Origin: Pardosa pseudoannulata
Lineage: Eukaryota; Arthropoda; Arachnida; Araneae; Lycosidae
Length of the DNA stretch: 64,000 nt
Direction: 5' to 3'
NCBI GenBank assembly: GCA_032207245.1
Contig: CM063501.1
Location: 82,625,168 to 82,689,167, forward strand
Of this stretch, positions 12,380 to 23,779 are shown in pieces. Position 1 is the first letter of the stretch. Each line of letters begins with the position of its first letter. A program made the position numbers and the translations under genes. The notes beneath the pieces were generated by a model. That model was not told where the DNA came from. It made no database searches and saw only the letters and a list, made by a program, of their open reading frames with translations.

Positions 12380-12960
12380 GAACGTGTTACGTACTATTAA
12401 CTATTAACTGAAACATTAATAACCTCCATAAAAATACGGGCGTTAATTAATAACATTAAGTATTCAAGGTTTCATAAACACTCGGTAATCATTCTGAGAA
12501 TACAAAACAGGGGACTTGAGAGACATGAAAAGTGTGTTTGTAGCTTAAGTGGCTTTTAATGATGATGATCAAACAACCAATAGAAACCAGTGTCATTGTC
12601 AAGGAAAATAAAGAGCAGGATGTTCTAACATCGAATTTAAGTGATTAAAACGCCATTTATCTAAAGAATTCGCTCCAGGTGACGCTTAATTACTTAGCGA
12701 TGTGGTAATTAGTTTATTATTATGAAAGATAAGACCCTACGCTATTAATAGCTTTACTGCTTTGGAAGCTTTTTATTAATTAGAAGTATTCGAAAGAATT
12801 CCTGTCGGGACCCCTTATGTAAACACGATACGTCCTACGGATAGCGAATTAGAAGCAAAAACGTCTTGTGGAGCGTTAATGTTTTATTTGGACCCATCGA
12901 AAGTTAGAGAACTTTAATAATAGTTCGAATTAGTTATTCACTTTGTTTCAAGGATAAAAC
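12380..12960. promoter_or_regulatory. Possible conserved non-coding block
   Basis: This stretch is free of the repeats that fill the rest of the window and lacks the homopolymer runs of its neighbours. It is dense in homeodomain-type cores (GTTAATTAATAAC, GTAATTAG) with an E-box-like CAGGTG. No ORF is present. This is only a compositional impression; conservation would have to be shown. Confidence 0.2.
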
Positions 12961-13152
12961 TTCTGGTAAGTTAGTTATATAAGTTTTCTTTATGAACTCC
13001 ATACTTCACTCTTCCAAGCTTAGATTACAAGCATTTTTAAATGTGCTTTTATTTTAATAGATGAAATTATTTTTATTCATATATCAAATTAAGTAGATAA
13101 TAAGAGGTACTTAAATACGAAACAAGTTTACTAAAACTAAAGTAAAAATCTC

Positions 13153-13412
13153 CTCGGCGCAACAGCCTTTAGGGGTCCAGGGCTTACGGTGCCAATCTCC
13201 GTTTACGTGACCAAAAGTGCGAAGCATATATTTCAGTTTGGTGGTCAGTCTTACGCTGAACCCCCAATGTTTAGTTCCCAAGCACGTTTGGTCCTCAGTT
13301 CATCTACCCACTGATGGGATGAATGGCTGAGACAACCTTGCCCGGCCCGGGGATCGAACCTCGGAACTCTGTCGTGGGTGCACGAAGCGCTACCCCAAAG
13401 ACACTGGGCTTC
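13153..13412 (-). mobile_element. tRNA-derived SINE, family B
   Basis: Read on the minus strand it starts GAAGCCCAGTGTCTTTGGGG and has a B box GAGGTTCGATCCCCG, then a long tRNA-unrelated body ending in GGCTGTTGCGCCGAGG. Relatives lie at 14725 and 36909. No clear target duplication was seen here. Confidence 0.85.
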
Positions 13413-13684
13413 AAATATGTTTACTATTTATGATAAATAAGAATTATTTTTAAAGACACTCTAATACCCGACACTTCGAGTTATCAGTCGATACCACTTT
13501 ATGCTTTATCACTGTCACCTTTACATCCAAATGGCATTTTTGATGTCCTTGGAATGATTATCATTCATGATGTACACTCTCCCATGTGGCAGCTGACTGA
13601 TGCTGGATTACAAATACTCATAGCAAGACAGTCCTTGTACGTTTTAATTATTCCATTTGGTAATTAAGCTAATTTGGTATTTTA

Positions 13685-14113
13685 TAGCTTGTGATCCCAT
13701 TATGATCCCAATGTACTATGTCCCAATGTATGAAGCCAGATGTACTATGGATTCCAATTTCAGATGTTTTGTGTAAGGTGAATCCTTTAACTCCAACAGG
13801 ACGAATGTATATTCTTCCTGAAGTAGAAATTCTCAAAACACATGAAGCTTTCTACCAGTTCCAACTAAATAAGTAGCACCATCCATCAAAATTAGTGCAC
13901 TTTAATGATTTTTCTTTATTCTAAAATCTCCACAAATGTTAAATGTACTATTTACTAAAGTATATGTCGATAAGGTATTGTGTAAACATTAATACCATCC
14001 TATACAGCTGAGTTAGATTAAAAGTAATGAATGCAAGTTCTCATTTTCGTTATTGCAATAGTAATATATCAAACAAAAAACTTTTGTAGCTTGTGATCCC
14101 ATTATGATCCCAA
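13685..14113. repeat. Exact 27-bp direct repeat, 402 bp apart
   Basis: The sequence TAGCTTGTGATCCCATTATG plus ATCCCAA occurs at 13685-13711 and 14087-14113 with no mismatch. It may flank an insertion or be a remnant of a local duplication. The intervening 375 bp hold no recognised coding sequence. Confidence 0.9.
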
Positions 14114-14710
14114 CATGAAACTTTGGGGATTAATTAACAATAATATGAGCAATTTTTGAGATTCTTTTCAAAATTTTAAAAACTTGGCTTTTTGAGAAAT
14201 TGAAATTTTAAATTTTCATTTAAATTTAAAAATTTAAAAGTTTATTCAAGTCATCATGTGTTGTATATCATATGAAAGCCCATTAAAAAAGGTTTAAAAT
14301 AACATCTTGCACCTATCTCTAGCTGAATTAGGTGAGTAGCAAGTGTAATTTGAAGGTATGCTGATAGTGTATTTTTTAGACAAATCTGGCAACTTTAAAG
14401 CCTTATAACTCCCAAACCAGTTATTATTCGAACATAAGATTTGGGGATTTTCTTTATAACCATAAAGTCACTTACTACACCAAATTTAATCAAAATTGGA
14501 GGTGGTCAGGTAGAATTTGTTCTAACATTGCGTTGATTTCACATGGAATAACCCATTTCTGAAATATTGAGAGGTAAAAAAAAACTTACACATAAATTTG
14601 AGGAAATAAAATCATTGCGATATGAATTTAAATAATGCATTTGTTTCCCCTACAAAAAATTAAATCAATAATTATAACAAAAAATATATTAAAATTACAA
14701 AAATAGAATT
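14114..14710. other. No feature recognised
   Basis: Unclassified AT-rich sequence. Its phrasing (CACCAAATTTAATCAAAATT) resembles generic transposon spacer, but no termini were found. Confidence 0.3.
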
Positions 14711-14724
14711 AAGAATGTTATATA

Positions 14725-14909
14725 ACTCCTTGGCGCAACAGCCCCTAGTGGGACAGGGCATACGGTGCCAATCTCCGTTTACGTGACCAAGGGCGCTGGG
14801 GTACGAAGCATATGTTCCGGTTAAGTATCTTACGCGGAACCCCCAGGGTTTAGTTTCCAAGCATGCTTGGTACTCAGTTCATCTACCCACTGAAGGGATG
14901 AAAGCCTGA
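14725..14909 (-). mobile_element. SINE family B, 5'-truncated, with target duplication
   Basis: It is flanked by the 14-bp direct repeat AAGAATGTTATATA (14711-14724 and 14910-14923). The tRNA-like head present in the copy at 36909 is missing, so this is a 5'-truncated minus-strand insertion. Confidence 0.92.
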
Positions 14910-14923
14910 AAGAATGTTATATA

Positions 14924-15331
14924 GTGGATCATATAAACCCTCAAGTAACAGTCTAGGAAACGTTTGATTCATGAAATATGCTTAACGGCTTTATCTGTCT
15001 ATTTTAAATGTATGGTTAGGATAAATCTTGAATTTATTGTTTCTCACTTTGATTAACTCTTTTAAAGAAGTCATTAAGACTTTTTCGCTTTCAGGTGATC
15101 AACATGAACTCATTTCTTTATTCGCTAAATTCGTAGTAATTGGTAACAAAAGAGAAGATCTTAACCCTCAAAATCAATCCAATGTTGAACTGTCCATCTA
15201 GTTTACCTGAAGAAGTTTTCGTCGAGATACTGGCGAAAGTTTTATACGAAACTCTATATTTGGCGTAAACTAACATTTTAAAACCTCTACGTTCATTTTC
15301 TCAGCTTAATTTAAGTATTTTTCTACCTATA
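14924..15331. other. No feature recognised
   Basis: AT-rich sequence, no gene or repeat copy seen. Confidence 0.35.
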
Positions 15332-16235
15332 CTAGCATATATCCCGTCATATGACGGGATTGGTAAAAATTTCGATTTTCCGGAATTGTAAAGTACCCTT
15401 TGAGGCAAGTAAAAAATTGACTTGTATTTTGACTAAGAATCATCTGGTACACGCTCAATAGTTTATTTATCTTTACTGACCGCATGTTAGTTGCCAACTT
15501 TAATTTATCTTGTCATATTACGGGACAGGGTGAATTGATAGGGTTTTGATATTGACAGTGATTATTTGGCGGTATATATGAATGATGTCCACAATTTAGT
15601 GAATCGATTGCAAATCGTCTAATTATGCATAAAAAACAAACACACAATTGAACAAACTCCTTAATTTTCAAAGTCATATAACTTAAACGCTAGATATTTT
15701 TTAGTCCTTGAAATAGACTATTAGACATTTATTAAAAGAATTTGTTGTTAATACTGGTGATAAAATTGTCATTGCAACAAAAAAATAATAGATAATTAAT
15801 TTTAAAATTATCCTATATGTACCTATTCCATTATTGAAGCCAAATATAAAAGGAAATTATTTACGTAATATTTAAGTTCAGTGATAAAACGTATGAAAAT
15901 ATATAAATAATTTAAAATAAAAAATGATTAAAAGAGATGGTTAAAGGAATGACGTCATAATGCTAAAAAAATATGTTATTTTCATCTACTTATAATTTGA
16001 TGAACTGATGAATTTAATCTCCTGTTCTTAACCGGGGAAATAGTGCTTGAAATAATGGCATTAAACTATCGGGAAGGGGGGCGTGCTCTCGAACCTTTTC
16101 GAACTCGCTTTGAATTTTGTTAACCCTAACTCATCAAGAATCCAATATGGAACGCTCCGTTCCATTCCAGGTCCAACCGTTTCATAAATTCGAGTACAGA
16201 CGGACAGATAACTTAGGCTATTATTATATAGGGGA
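15332..16235 (-). mobile_element. Helitron-like element H2
   Basis: The minus-strand 5' end is TCCCCTATATAATAATAGCC at 16235. The 3' end has the perfect hairpin CCCGTCATATGACGGG (15343-15358) followed by ATATATG-CTAG at 15332. It lies between A and T. It is 904 bp, closely related to H1, and non-autonomous. The overlapping ORFs at 16061-16398 are incidental to it. Confidence 0.9.
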
Positions 16236-16367
16236 TACACGTAAGAAAAGGTTAACAAAACACAGAAGTTGCCATAAAAATGCTTTTATTGAACTCTCAA
16301 GAATTTCAAAAGTTATTTGGTTTGATGTACTGTTTTGCAACATCATTTCAACAGGTATACCTGAATT

Positions 16368-16790
16368 ATCATTGAGGAAGCAGAATTTTCATCAATAAGT
16401 ATTGATGATATGTGTTTGACATAGAAACAATTTACTTTTGCATAGCAAGAAATAATGATTTTGTGCATGGACATATTTTTAAAGCTTAAAAATTGTTAAA
16501 TTATTGCTTTTTACTGACTGCTGTGTGCAAGCAAGAATAATATAGCGAATTAAAAGCATAATATAGCAAGAATAATATAGCGAATTGAAATAATCATTAT
16601 CATTGAGGAAGAAGAATTTTCATCAATAAGTATTGATGACATATGTTTGACATAGAAGCAATTTGCTTTTGCATAGCAAGAAATAATGATTTTGTGCATG
16701 GACATATTTTAAAGCTTAAAAATTGTTAAATTATTGCTTTTTACTGAATGCTATGTTCAAGCAAGAATAATATAGCGTATATTCTTCAAT
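16368..16790. repeat. Tandem duplication, period 231 bp
   Basis: ATTGAGGAAG at 16371 recurs at 16602. Both copies carry the near-palindrome CATCAATAAGTATTGATG and the phrase AATGATTTTGTGCATGGACA. A smaller direct repeat (AGCAAGAATAATATAGCG) lies at the junction. Confidence 0.92.
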
Positions 16791-16959
16791 TCGTAAGTGT
16801 ACTGTGTATGTTATGAAGGAGACACATATAACTACAAGTCATCATTCTATTTCGAAGGTATGTACTTTTATATCTATACTAATTTATTTATAAATAATTG
16901 TGACATAGTTTGAATGATAAAAGATTTATAATTTTGATCACAATAAAATTGCTAATAAT

Positions 16960-18350
16960 CAGTGGTGTAAGATACTAATAAGTCTTCTTTTCTAAAGATG
17001 CATTTGCAAACAATTCGTTGTACTTAAATTCTCTAGTTGTAATAAACGATTTAAGCGAAACCAGTATTTTATAATTTAAAACATCGTGAGTAGTAATAAA
17101 AATTTTCAAAAAAAATTTTGAAATTATCCCAATAGTATAGGTGGTAAATGAAAAATTGTAAGCTATCCTCTGTGTAAAATGTTCATATACCTATGAAGAT
17201 AAAAAAATATTTGCAAGAAATTTAGTAAAATAATGTCCTCGACACAATAAATGAAGCAATAAACGATAATAAAGAATTTGTAAATCACCTGAGGTGTAAA
17301 AACATTCAATACTCTAGATGGTAATAAAGATTTTGTGAGTAATCCGTTGTTTAAAATACTTGAATTTCATTATAGTGTAGAAATTTCAAGTAGTCCGTTG
17401 TGTAATGTACTCGAATGTTATAACTGATAATCATAAATTAGTAGAATATCTCTGGGTTAAGAAACTTAAAAGCATGATGAATTTGCTAGCGATAAGGGAT
17501 GCAAAATATTTCAATTCCTTCGGGAATTTAAAGTAATATGTGGTGTAAATTACTTGCAAGGTTTGGTCATAATGAATTTCAAAACAATATGCTGCATAAA
17601 ATGCTCTAATCATTGTGTTAAGCAATTGTAAAGGATTTTAAAGAAACGAAGTTGCAATTTATATTCCGTCAGAATTAGATCGGTATTTGCAAATAATGCA
17701 TACTATAAAGTACTTCTTTGTTTTCCGTGGTATTTCTAGTTTCAGAAACTTAAATGCATGATAAATTTGCTAGCGATAGGGGATGAAAAATATTTCAATG
17801 TCCTCGAAGTTTTAAAGTAATATGTGGTGTAAAATACTTGCGTTTGGTCATGACGAATTTCAAAACAATATGCTGCATAAAATGCTCAAATAATTGTGTC
17901 AATCAATTGTAATGGATTTTAAGGATCCGAAGTTGCCAATTATCTTCAATCACATTTAGTACTGAATTTGCAAATAATGCATGGTATAAAATACTCGATT
18001 GTTTTCCCTGGTAAAGAAAACTTCGTTTAAAATCTGAGATGTTACATACTCAAACTCTCTATTGTCAAATAATCTATTAAGTAATCATTTCGATGTGAAA
18101 ATGTTAAAATTTCAACAAAATTAGTAGTTAACATGAAAAAATTCCATAATATTACATAATAGTTCATAATAATAATTTCCAAAACATCTTACTGCAAACT
18201 ATTAGAATATATCTGATTATACACTTTCAAAAAAGTCTATGTAGAAATTTGATTGCTTTCTATAGCAAATTTTCAATTAAACACACAATTCACGAGCAAT
18301 TAAAATATTACAGCTATGTAATTTTCCCTGTCTGAGCCGTTGTACTTTAC
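16960..18350. repeat. Degenerate minisatellite-like region with a 284-bp duplication
   Basis: Variants of a motif like TCCGTTGTGTAAAATACTCG recur at irregular spacing of some tens of bases. A higher-order direct duplication with period 284 bp covers about 17440-18010 (TTTGCTAGCGATA at 17482 and 17766; shared CAAAACAATATGCTGCATAA). No coding function is visible; the ORF at 17431-17625 lies in one unit and is not kept in the other. Confidence 0.7.
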
Positions 18351-18955
18351 GGATTATATGAATATTTTACTGCAAGAATTTATATTCATTTAAAGTAAAA
18401 AAGTTATATGATTATTTTTCTGTTTAGTTTAGAATTTTATAAGGTACCCAATAAATAACACTTTTGGAGATAGACATAATACCCTAAATTATGTTAAATT
18501 GGTAATATACTCCTTTTAAGTTTTCTTAAACTTTAGTTGCGAATTTACTGTTTTGTACGATTTATACATAAACTCTGTTCTTTTTCCATAGCCACTTAAA
18601 TAAATCTTACATTACTTAATATGTATATAAAACTAAATTTAAGTATAAATACTGTTTTATTTGCTATTTAAGTAAAAAAAAAAGTGTCCAGAATTTCACT
18701 TTAAATTCGTGATTTGAACAGAAAAGGTATAATGTAAGAGTTTTACTGTAACCGACTGCAGTTTCTTTTCATATGAGAAATAGTATAATAAAGATGATAA
18801 CGTTTTTATATTTATAAGACTGTGAGCTCTAAAATACTATCATGTTTGTGTCAAACCATTCATATTGTTACATCAATGCCCTTTTTTTAACTTTATCAAT
18901 TTTAGGTTAAGCCCGGGTGAGCTCATTAAGATTATACTGAAATGTTTCGATTTAA

Positions 18956-19498
18956 CCCCTTCCGGTACGATTTAATAATGAAAAACTGTGCGTGAAGTAG
19001 CCATTTATTTTTTATTTAAACTTTTTTCATTTTACAATTCTTACATATTCCTAATTAAAATCCACTTTTTACATAGTGTTAAATAATATCAGAAAAGGTA
19101 TAATTAAGAAAATATCAAAGCAAAACATTAATAAGGTATACAGATAATAGTCTTCAAGATAGTGGTACTTTTCAAAACAAAGTGCAAAGGAATAGTGAAT
19201 TGTTTACATCGCTAGGGAGTCTCACTTCTAATTTGATTCTTGTAACACACACGGCATTTCTTAGTAGGTTTTCTTTTATTCTGACTTGTACCAAGACATT
19301 CTAAATAAACAATATGTAATAGTGACCTGATATTTTCATAAGTAACAAAAGTCTTGCTAAATTCAGTATACTAGAAATTATAAACTAAATTATCATATTT
19401 AACATTAACTTTAGTCGCATGACGAGTGTATCTCGTCATTGTGCGGTATGGAATGGAAAACCAATGACGAGCTAGACTCGTCATTTTACCGGAAGGGG
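18956..19498 (-). mobile_element. piggyBac-like element P3, internally deleted
   Basis: It is flanked by TTAA (18952-18955 and 19499-19502) with 12-bp perfect terminal inverted repeats CCCCTTCCGGTA. A minus-strand scrap around 19190-19290 encodes KRKPTKKCRVCYKN then QIRSET, the start of the cysteine-rich C-terminal domain of piggyBac transposases. Next to the right end are two hairpins with arms ATGACGAG/CTCGTCAT. The catalytic core is absent, so it is non-autonomous. Confidence 0.92.
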
Positions 19499-19628
19499 TT
19501 AAAACAATGAAATCGGGAATATAAAACTATACAATATAACAGTAATAGCTACGAAACTTTGATGTTCTACTGCTTATCATTTTCGATTTATGCGAGATCT
19601 ATATATTCAGACTCCAAGGTGAAGCAAG

Positions 19629-20400
19629 TTCCTGACCACCAGAGTCATCCACTCATCTTACATCTCATAAACATATATAAGAGAAAGATCTTGAGGGGTT
19701 ATTCCATAATGTTTTGTTGGGTTCCCTCACATGTTGGTATTTCTGGGAATGAGCGAGTGGATAAAGCTGCGAGATCCGCTACCAAACTTCTCCACTTCCA
19801 CTTACCTTACCCTGACATCAAGAAGTATGTGGTTAATTTAGCAAGGGAAAAATGGCAATATACTTGGAACCAAAAGATTAACAACAAACTTTATGCTGTA
19901 AAACCTGAGCTATCACTCTGGCCTTCAGTACCCTCCAGGAAGCATGACGTCATACTTACTCGTCTTCGTATAGGGCATACTCGCTTTACCCATCGTCACT
20001 TATTGTTCGGGGAACCTGCCCCTGTTTGCAGACATTGTAAAGTACCCGTGACTGTAAAACACATTTTAGCAGAATGTCAAAGTTTTTACCGCCATCGTGT
20101 TTATCATTTTAAATCTCATTCTATATCCCTAAGTTCATTGCTTCATGATCCACTTCATTTGAATCTTTTTAAATTTTAAAAGATATAGGTTTTTATGCAT
20201 ATATTTAAGGTCATTAACTCATCGCTTTTATTTATACACTGTCATTGTATATTTTTATATCTGCTCTTATCGGCTGACATTCCTTTAGCCCTGCTATTTT
20301 TAACTTGTTGTTTATAATAATCGACTAAATCTTAACTATTTGTTTGGCACAATATGTCCCAAGAGGATTCAGTGCCAATAAGCCCTATAAAACCAACTTA
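19629..20400 (+). mobile_element. 5'-truncated non-LTR retrotransposon (RNase H domain and C-terminus)
   Basis: An open frame from 19629 to the stop at 20179 encodes the end of a LINE polyprotein. It has the RNase H signature WVPSHVGISGNERVDKA, then LRIGHTRFTHRHLL, and a cysteine/histidine motif CRHCKVPVTVKHILAEC. These are typical of Jockey/I-type elements of arthropods. The insertion is delimited by an exact 15-bp target duplication CCAAGGTGAAGCAAG (19614-19628 and 20401-20415). The first 23 residues of the ORF that begins at 19559 are therefore host flank, not LINE. A 220-bp 3' UTR ends in AAACCAACTTA with no poly(A). The reverse transcriptase and endonuclease domains were lost by 5' truncation. 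The remaining reading frame is intact, which suggests a fairly recent insertion. Confidence 0.93.
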
Positions 20401-20692
20401 CCAAGGTGAAGCAAGACATATACCAGTTCAGAGATAGCTGTAATGGCTATTTAAATTCAAAATTTAATGTTTCCTTGTGTTTTCATAAAAATGAAGTACT
20501 TAATATAGTCAAAAATATTTGAAAGTTGAACTGAATATTTCGGTTTAAATCCAAACACTGATAAATTTTGACATTGTAATATATTATTTGCTTTGTACAA
20601 ATTAAAATACAGACAACATATTGTATTTGGATGCTTGGCATTATGTGTATTATATTCGGACTTATTTACAACAGTGAGTTATAAAATTATTA

Positions 20693-21120
20693 TTCCCTAT
20701 ACAATAATAGCCTAAATTGTCTGTCCGCGAATTTCTGAAGCGGTTGTACCTGGAAGAGACACAAGCATCCATATTGGATTTTTCATGAGTTAGGGTTAGC
20801 AAAATTGAAAGCGAGTTCGAAATCCACCTCATCCCCCCTTTTCGAGCGTTTAATGCTGTTATTTCAAGCCTTATCCTTCCTCTTATTCTGTACGAAATTC
20901 ATTCTTGATAGGATGGCAAAGGCAGAGAGTAATATTTAAATTCCTGGACTGTTTCTACTTGACTACCTGACTTCATATACTTTAATTAGTTCACTCACAA
21001 CGTGCAGGCGTTGTACGTTTGGTAGAATGTCCGTCCACTTAATCGTCGTACTTCTGGGGTTGACGATTCTATCCCCGGCGCAGCCAATTTTTTTTAATGT
21101 CTAATAAATTTTATCTTTTA
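20693..21120 (+). mobile_element. Helitron-like element H4, 3' end missing
   Basis: It starts TTCCCTATACAATAATAGCC (TC changed to TT) immediately after an A. It shares the body of H3, including the tRNA-like module at about 21010-21085 (GTTGACGATTCTATCCCC). The duplicated segment C' continues uninterrupted (TTATTATTGTAAATAAATG) where H4 begins, which fixes the 5' boundary. The hairpin and CTAG end are gone; the sequence runs into AT-rich repeat. Confidence 0.82.
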
Positions 21121-21312
21121 AAATTTATTATTATAATATTATATTATTAATATAATATTATATTATAATAATAATATAATAATATAATATTAATATAAAA
21201 CATTAATATAAAATATAAAATATTATATTATTATTAATATAACTTAATAATAATATAATATTATTATTATAATATTTTACTTTTTAAAATTTAATAAATT
21301 TAATAAATTTAA
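21121..21312. repeat. TAATA-rich low-complexity tract
   Basis: Almost pure A/T with recurring TAATATTA palindromes. It lies at the junction between the two copies of the segmental duplication and is a plausible breakpoint. Confidence 0.9.
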
Positions 21313-21503
21313 AATTCATCATATGAGAAATTGTATAATAAAAATGATAACGTTTTTATATTTATAAGACTGTGAGCTCTAAAATACTATCATGTTTGTG
21401 TCAAACCATTCCTTTTGTTGCATCAACACCTTTTTTAACTTTATCAATTTTGGGTTAAGCCCGGGTGAGCTCATTAAGATTATACTGAAATGTTTCGATT
21501 TAA

Positions 21504-21666
21504 CCCCTTCCGGTACGATTTAATAATGAAAAACTGTGCGTGAAGTAACCCTTTATTTTTTATTTAAAAAACTTGTTTCATTTTACAATTCTTACATATT
21601 CCTAATTAAAATCCACTTTTTACATAGTGTTAAATAATATCAGAAAAGGTATAATCAAGAAAATAT
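21504..21666. mobile_element. piggyBac-like element P4, left fragment
   Basis: It follows TTAA (21500-21503) with the terminus CCCCTTCCGGTA. It is the duplicated copy of the left end of P3 and breaks off at about 21666, where segment C' begins. Confidence 0.9.
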
Positions 21667-21943
21667 CGAACTGAATATTTCAGTTTAAATCCAAACACTG
21701 ATAAATTTTGACATTGTAATATATTCTTTGCTTTGTACAAAGTAAAATACAGACAACATATTGTATTTGGATGCTTGGCAGTATGTGTATTATGTTCGGA
21801 CTTATTTACAACAGTGAGTTATAAAATTATTATTGTAAATAAATGTCACTGGAGACGAGGATTCATAAATGCCAGATGTTTATTTAAATGCATTGTTTGT
21901 TTCCGCTTTCTTTAGTTTAGTTGATTTAGTTACACGAACTACT

Positions 21944-22160
21944 GATGTAGCTCAGTCAGCAAAGGCAACGATATCGTAACTGGATGGTTGCTTGTTCGGG
22001 CCTCGAGCCGGCTTACGTTCCATGTTCATTAAAGGTGACTTGGGCATGTAAAATATGTTCGTGGTCACACTGTCCTCCAAGTTCTCAATCAATATCACTG
22101 GAGGTGGTAGGCCAAGCCAATGGGTCTTCCGCCTGGTCCCTTCTTCAAAATTATAAGGAC
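21944..22160 (+). mobile_element. tRNA-derived SINE, family C
   Basis: A tRNA-like head with A box TGTAGCTCAGTCAGC and a diverged B box. The body has ATAAAATATGTTCGTGGTCA-type sequence and GGTGGTAGGCCAAGCC. Relatives lie at 24233 and 29890. The ORFs on both strands here (21952-22229) are incidental. Confidence 0.8.
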
Positions 22161-22734
22161 CCACTTGAGCCTAAGTCGTACTTTGATTTTTGTGGTGTTC
22201 GTTACGAAAAGTATACACCTTTGCCTTAATACGAGTTACCTCCGGCTTAAATCGTGCTTGATTTAACCAAGTGGCATAAGTCAATAACAACACGAGCTAC
22301 TTGAGATCAATGTGAGTAAACACAGTTGCTAAAAAAATAGACATTAACAAGAGAAGATTTGTGATCATATATTTTTTAAAACCTTTGATTCTAAATAAAA
22401 AATATATAACTTTACAGGTTCTAATTCTGAGATTTCAATGGAGTTTGTTTTAAACAATTCAGAAATGTTGAGAAATTTTAAAAAGTGAAAGACCGAATTT
22501 TTGAAGGTATAAACTTGACGAAATCCCTTTATCAATGTTTATGCGTTATATTATTCCAATGGTCTATTTATTGCAAAAAAGGATACCATAGTGCTCCAAA
22601 CCAAGACAAAACATTTCTGACCCGCGTTGATGTTTCTTTATTGTATTACGCATATAGTATTTATGATTACAACCCATTCAGATATTACATGGTCTAAAAT
22701 TTTAACGCTGTTTGTTAATTATTTTCTTGTACAA
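22161..22734. other. SINE tail fragment, otherwise no feature
   Basis: A family A tail fragment (ATACCATAGTGCTCCAAACC) lies at about 22580-22605. The rest is unclassified. Confidence 0.5.
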
Positions 22735-22930
22735 TGGGGCCGAACGATGACCGAAAAACAGGGAACCTCTCTTTGGTATCAGAGTTCGTGATTTCAAATC
22801 CCGCTGCTGGAAGGGATGTTCGTAGCCGTTCGGAATCGGCTTTAAGCTGTAGGTACCGGTCTCATTAGCCCTCGTGTAGCAAAACAGTAGACCATAGTGC
22901 TCCCAATCTAACCTAACCAAACCAAACCAA
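22735..22930 (+). mobile_element. tRNA-derived SINE, family A
   Basis: The body is well preserved (ATGTTCGTAGCCGTTCGGAA, TTTAAGCTGTAGGTACCGG) while the tRNA-like head is diverged. The tail is a run of CCAAA repeats. A short TTGTACAA occurs on both sides and may be a worn target duplication. Confidence 0.88.
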
Positions 22931-23414
22931 ACATTGTACAAAGAAAGTATTGCAACCGAAAAAAAAATTTAGTGCTCAGAGTTACGTCTGTGTGAAGATA
23001 CATAGAAAGTTTAATTTTGTAATTTTCAATATTCACTACGAGAATTCTTCTATTGGTTATGTCGAGGTTTGTTTTGACGTCTGTACGTAAGTATCTCACG
23101 TAACTCAAAAAGTTTAGCAGCAGAATGGCAATTATGGGAGTGATATAACGTGTAATTGTTCCCCTACTTTTTTTTTTATTACAAACGCATTCTTTGTAAA
23201 TAAATATTTTAATTTAACGCATATTAAAACTGTACAGAGCTTAGCAACAAATATTGAAAACGTTCTTTTACTATGTTGTTAAAATTTTATATGCTTTTTG
23301 AAGCAAAACTAAAAGCGGTTTCAGTAAAGTATCAAAATTCTATAATTATAATTACATTGATTTAGCTTTAATATTCGAACTCAATATAAAGAATATTAAG
23401 TTTATCTCTTCCAG

Positions 23415-23559
23415 ATGGCAAACCTTAAGTTATTACAGCAATGTTACTATGAGAAACGAAATGCACTTTGAATCTCGAAGAGATTGTACAAATAATTCTA
23501 CTGACTCCTCATCAAAATTATATATGTATAAAGTAATAGACATACAAGAAAATCATGTG
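23415..23559 (+). CDS. Candidate internal exon (unverified)
   Basis: A strong-looking 3' splice site (TTTATCTCTTCCAG, ending at 23414) is followed by an open 48-codon stretch. This ends at a consensus 5' splice site GTATGT (23560). The translation starts WQTLSYYSNVTMRNEM and ends YMYKVIDIQENHV, with polar N/S/T-rich composition and possible N-glycosylation sites (NVT, NST). The phase would be 2 in, 0 out. No family is recognised. An open frame of this length is not rare here, so chance is a serious alternative. Confidence 0.28.
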
Positions 23560-23779
23560 GTATGTTCATCATATACTTTATTCAAAGCTGTCCTTAATAA
23601 CATATTTTTATTAATATATATTTGCTATAGAGATTCATACGTTAATGGAATAAACAGTCCTTTAAAATTTTATTCCTTTTCATAATTACAGTAATTAGAA
23701 TAATAATTATTATCCTTATTGAAAAGGACGCTGAAATTAAACGTAAAACTCTATCCATCGCATAAAAAACCATGTTTTG

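Larger units (their letters stand above)
18770..21840. repeat. Segmental tandem duplication with internal deletion
   Basis: Segment A (18770-19110: flank plus left part of a piggyBac-like element) recurs at 21315-21660. Segment C (20530-20692) recurs at 21662-21835. The right copy lacks what lies between A and C in the left copy (right half of the TTAA element and the LINE). The TTAA element therefore predates the duplication. Helitron H4 is present only in the left copy. Confidence 0.88.

Noticed and set aside
16960..18350. CRISPR-like array
   Set aside because: Repeats are degenerate and irregularly spaced, and every other feature is eukaryotic.
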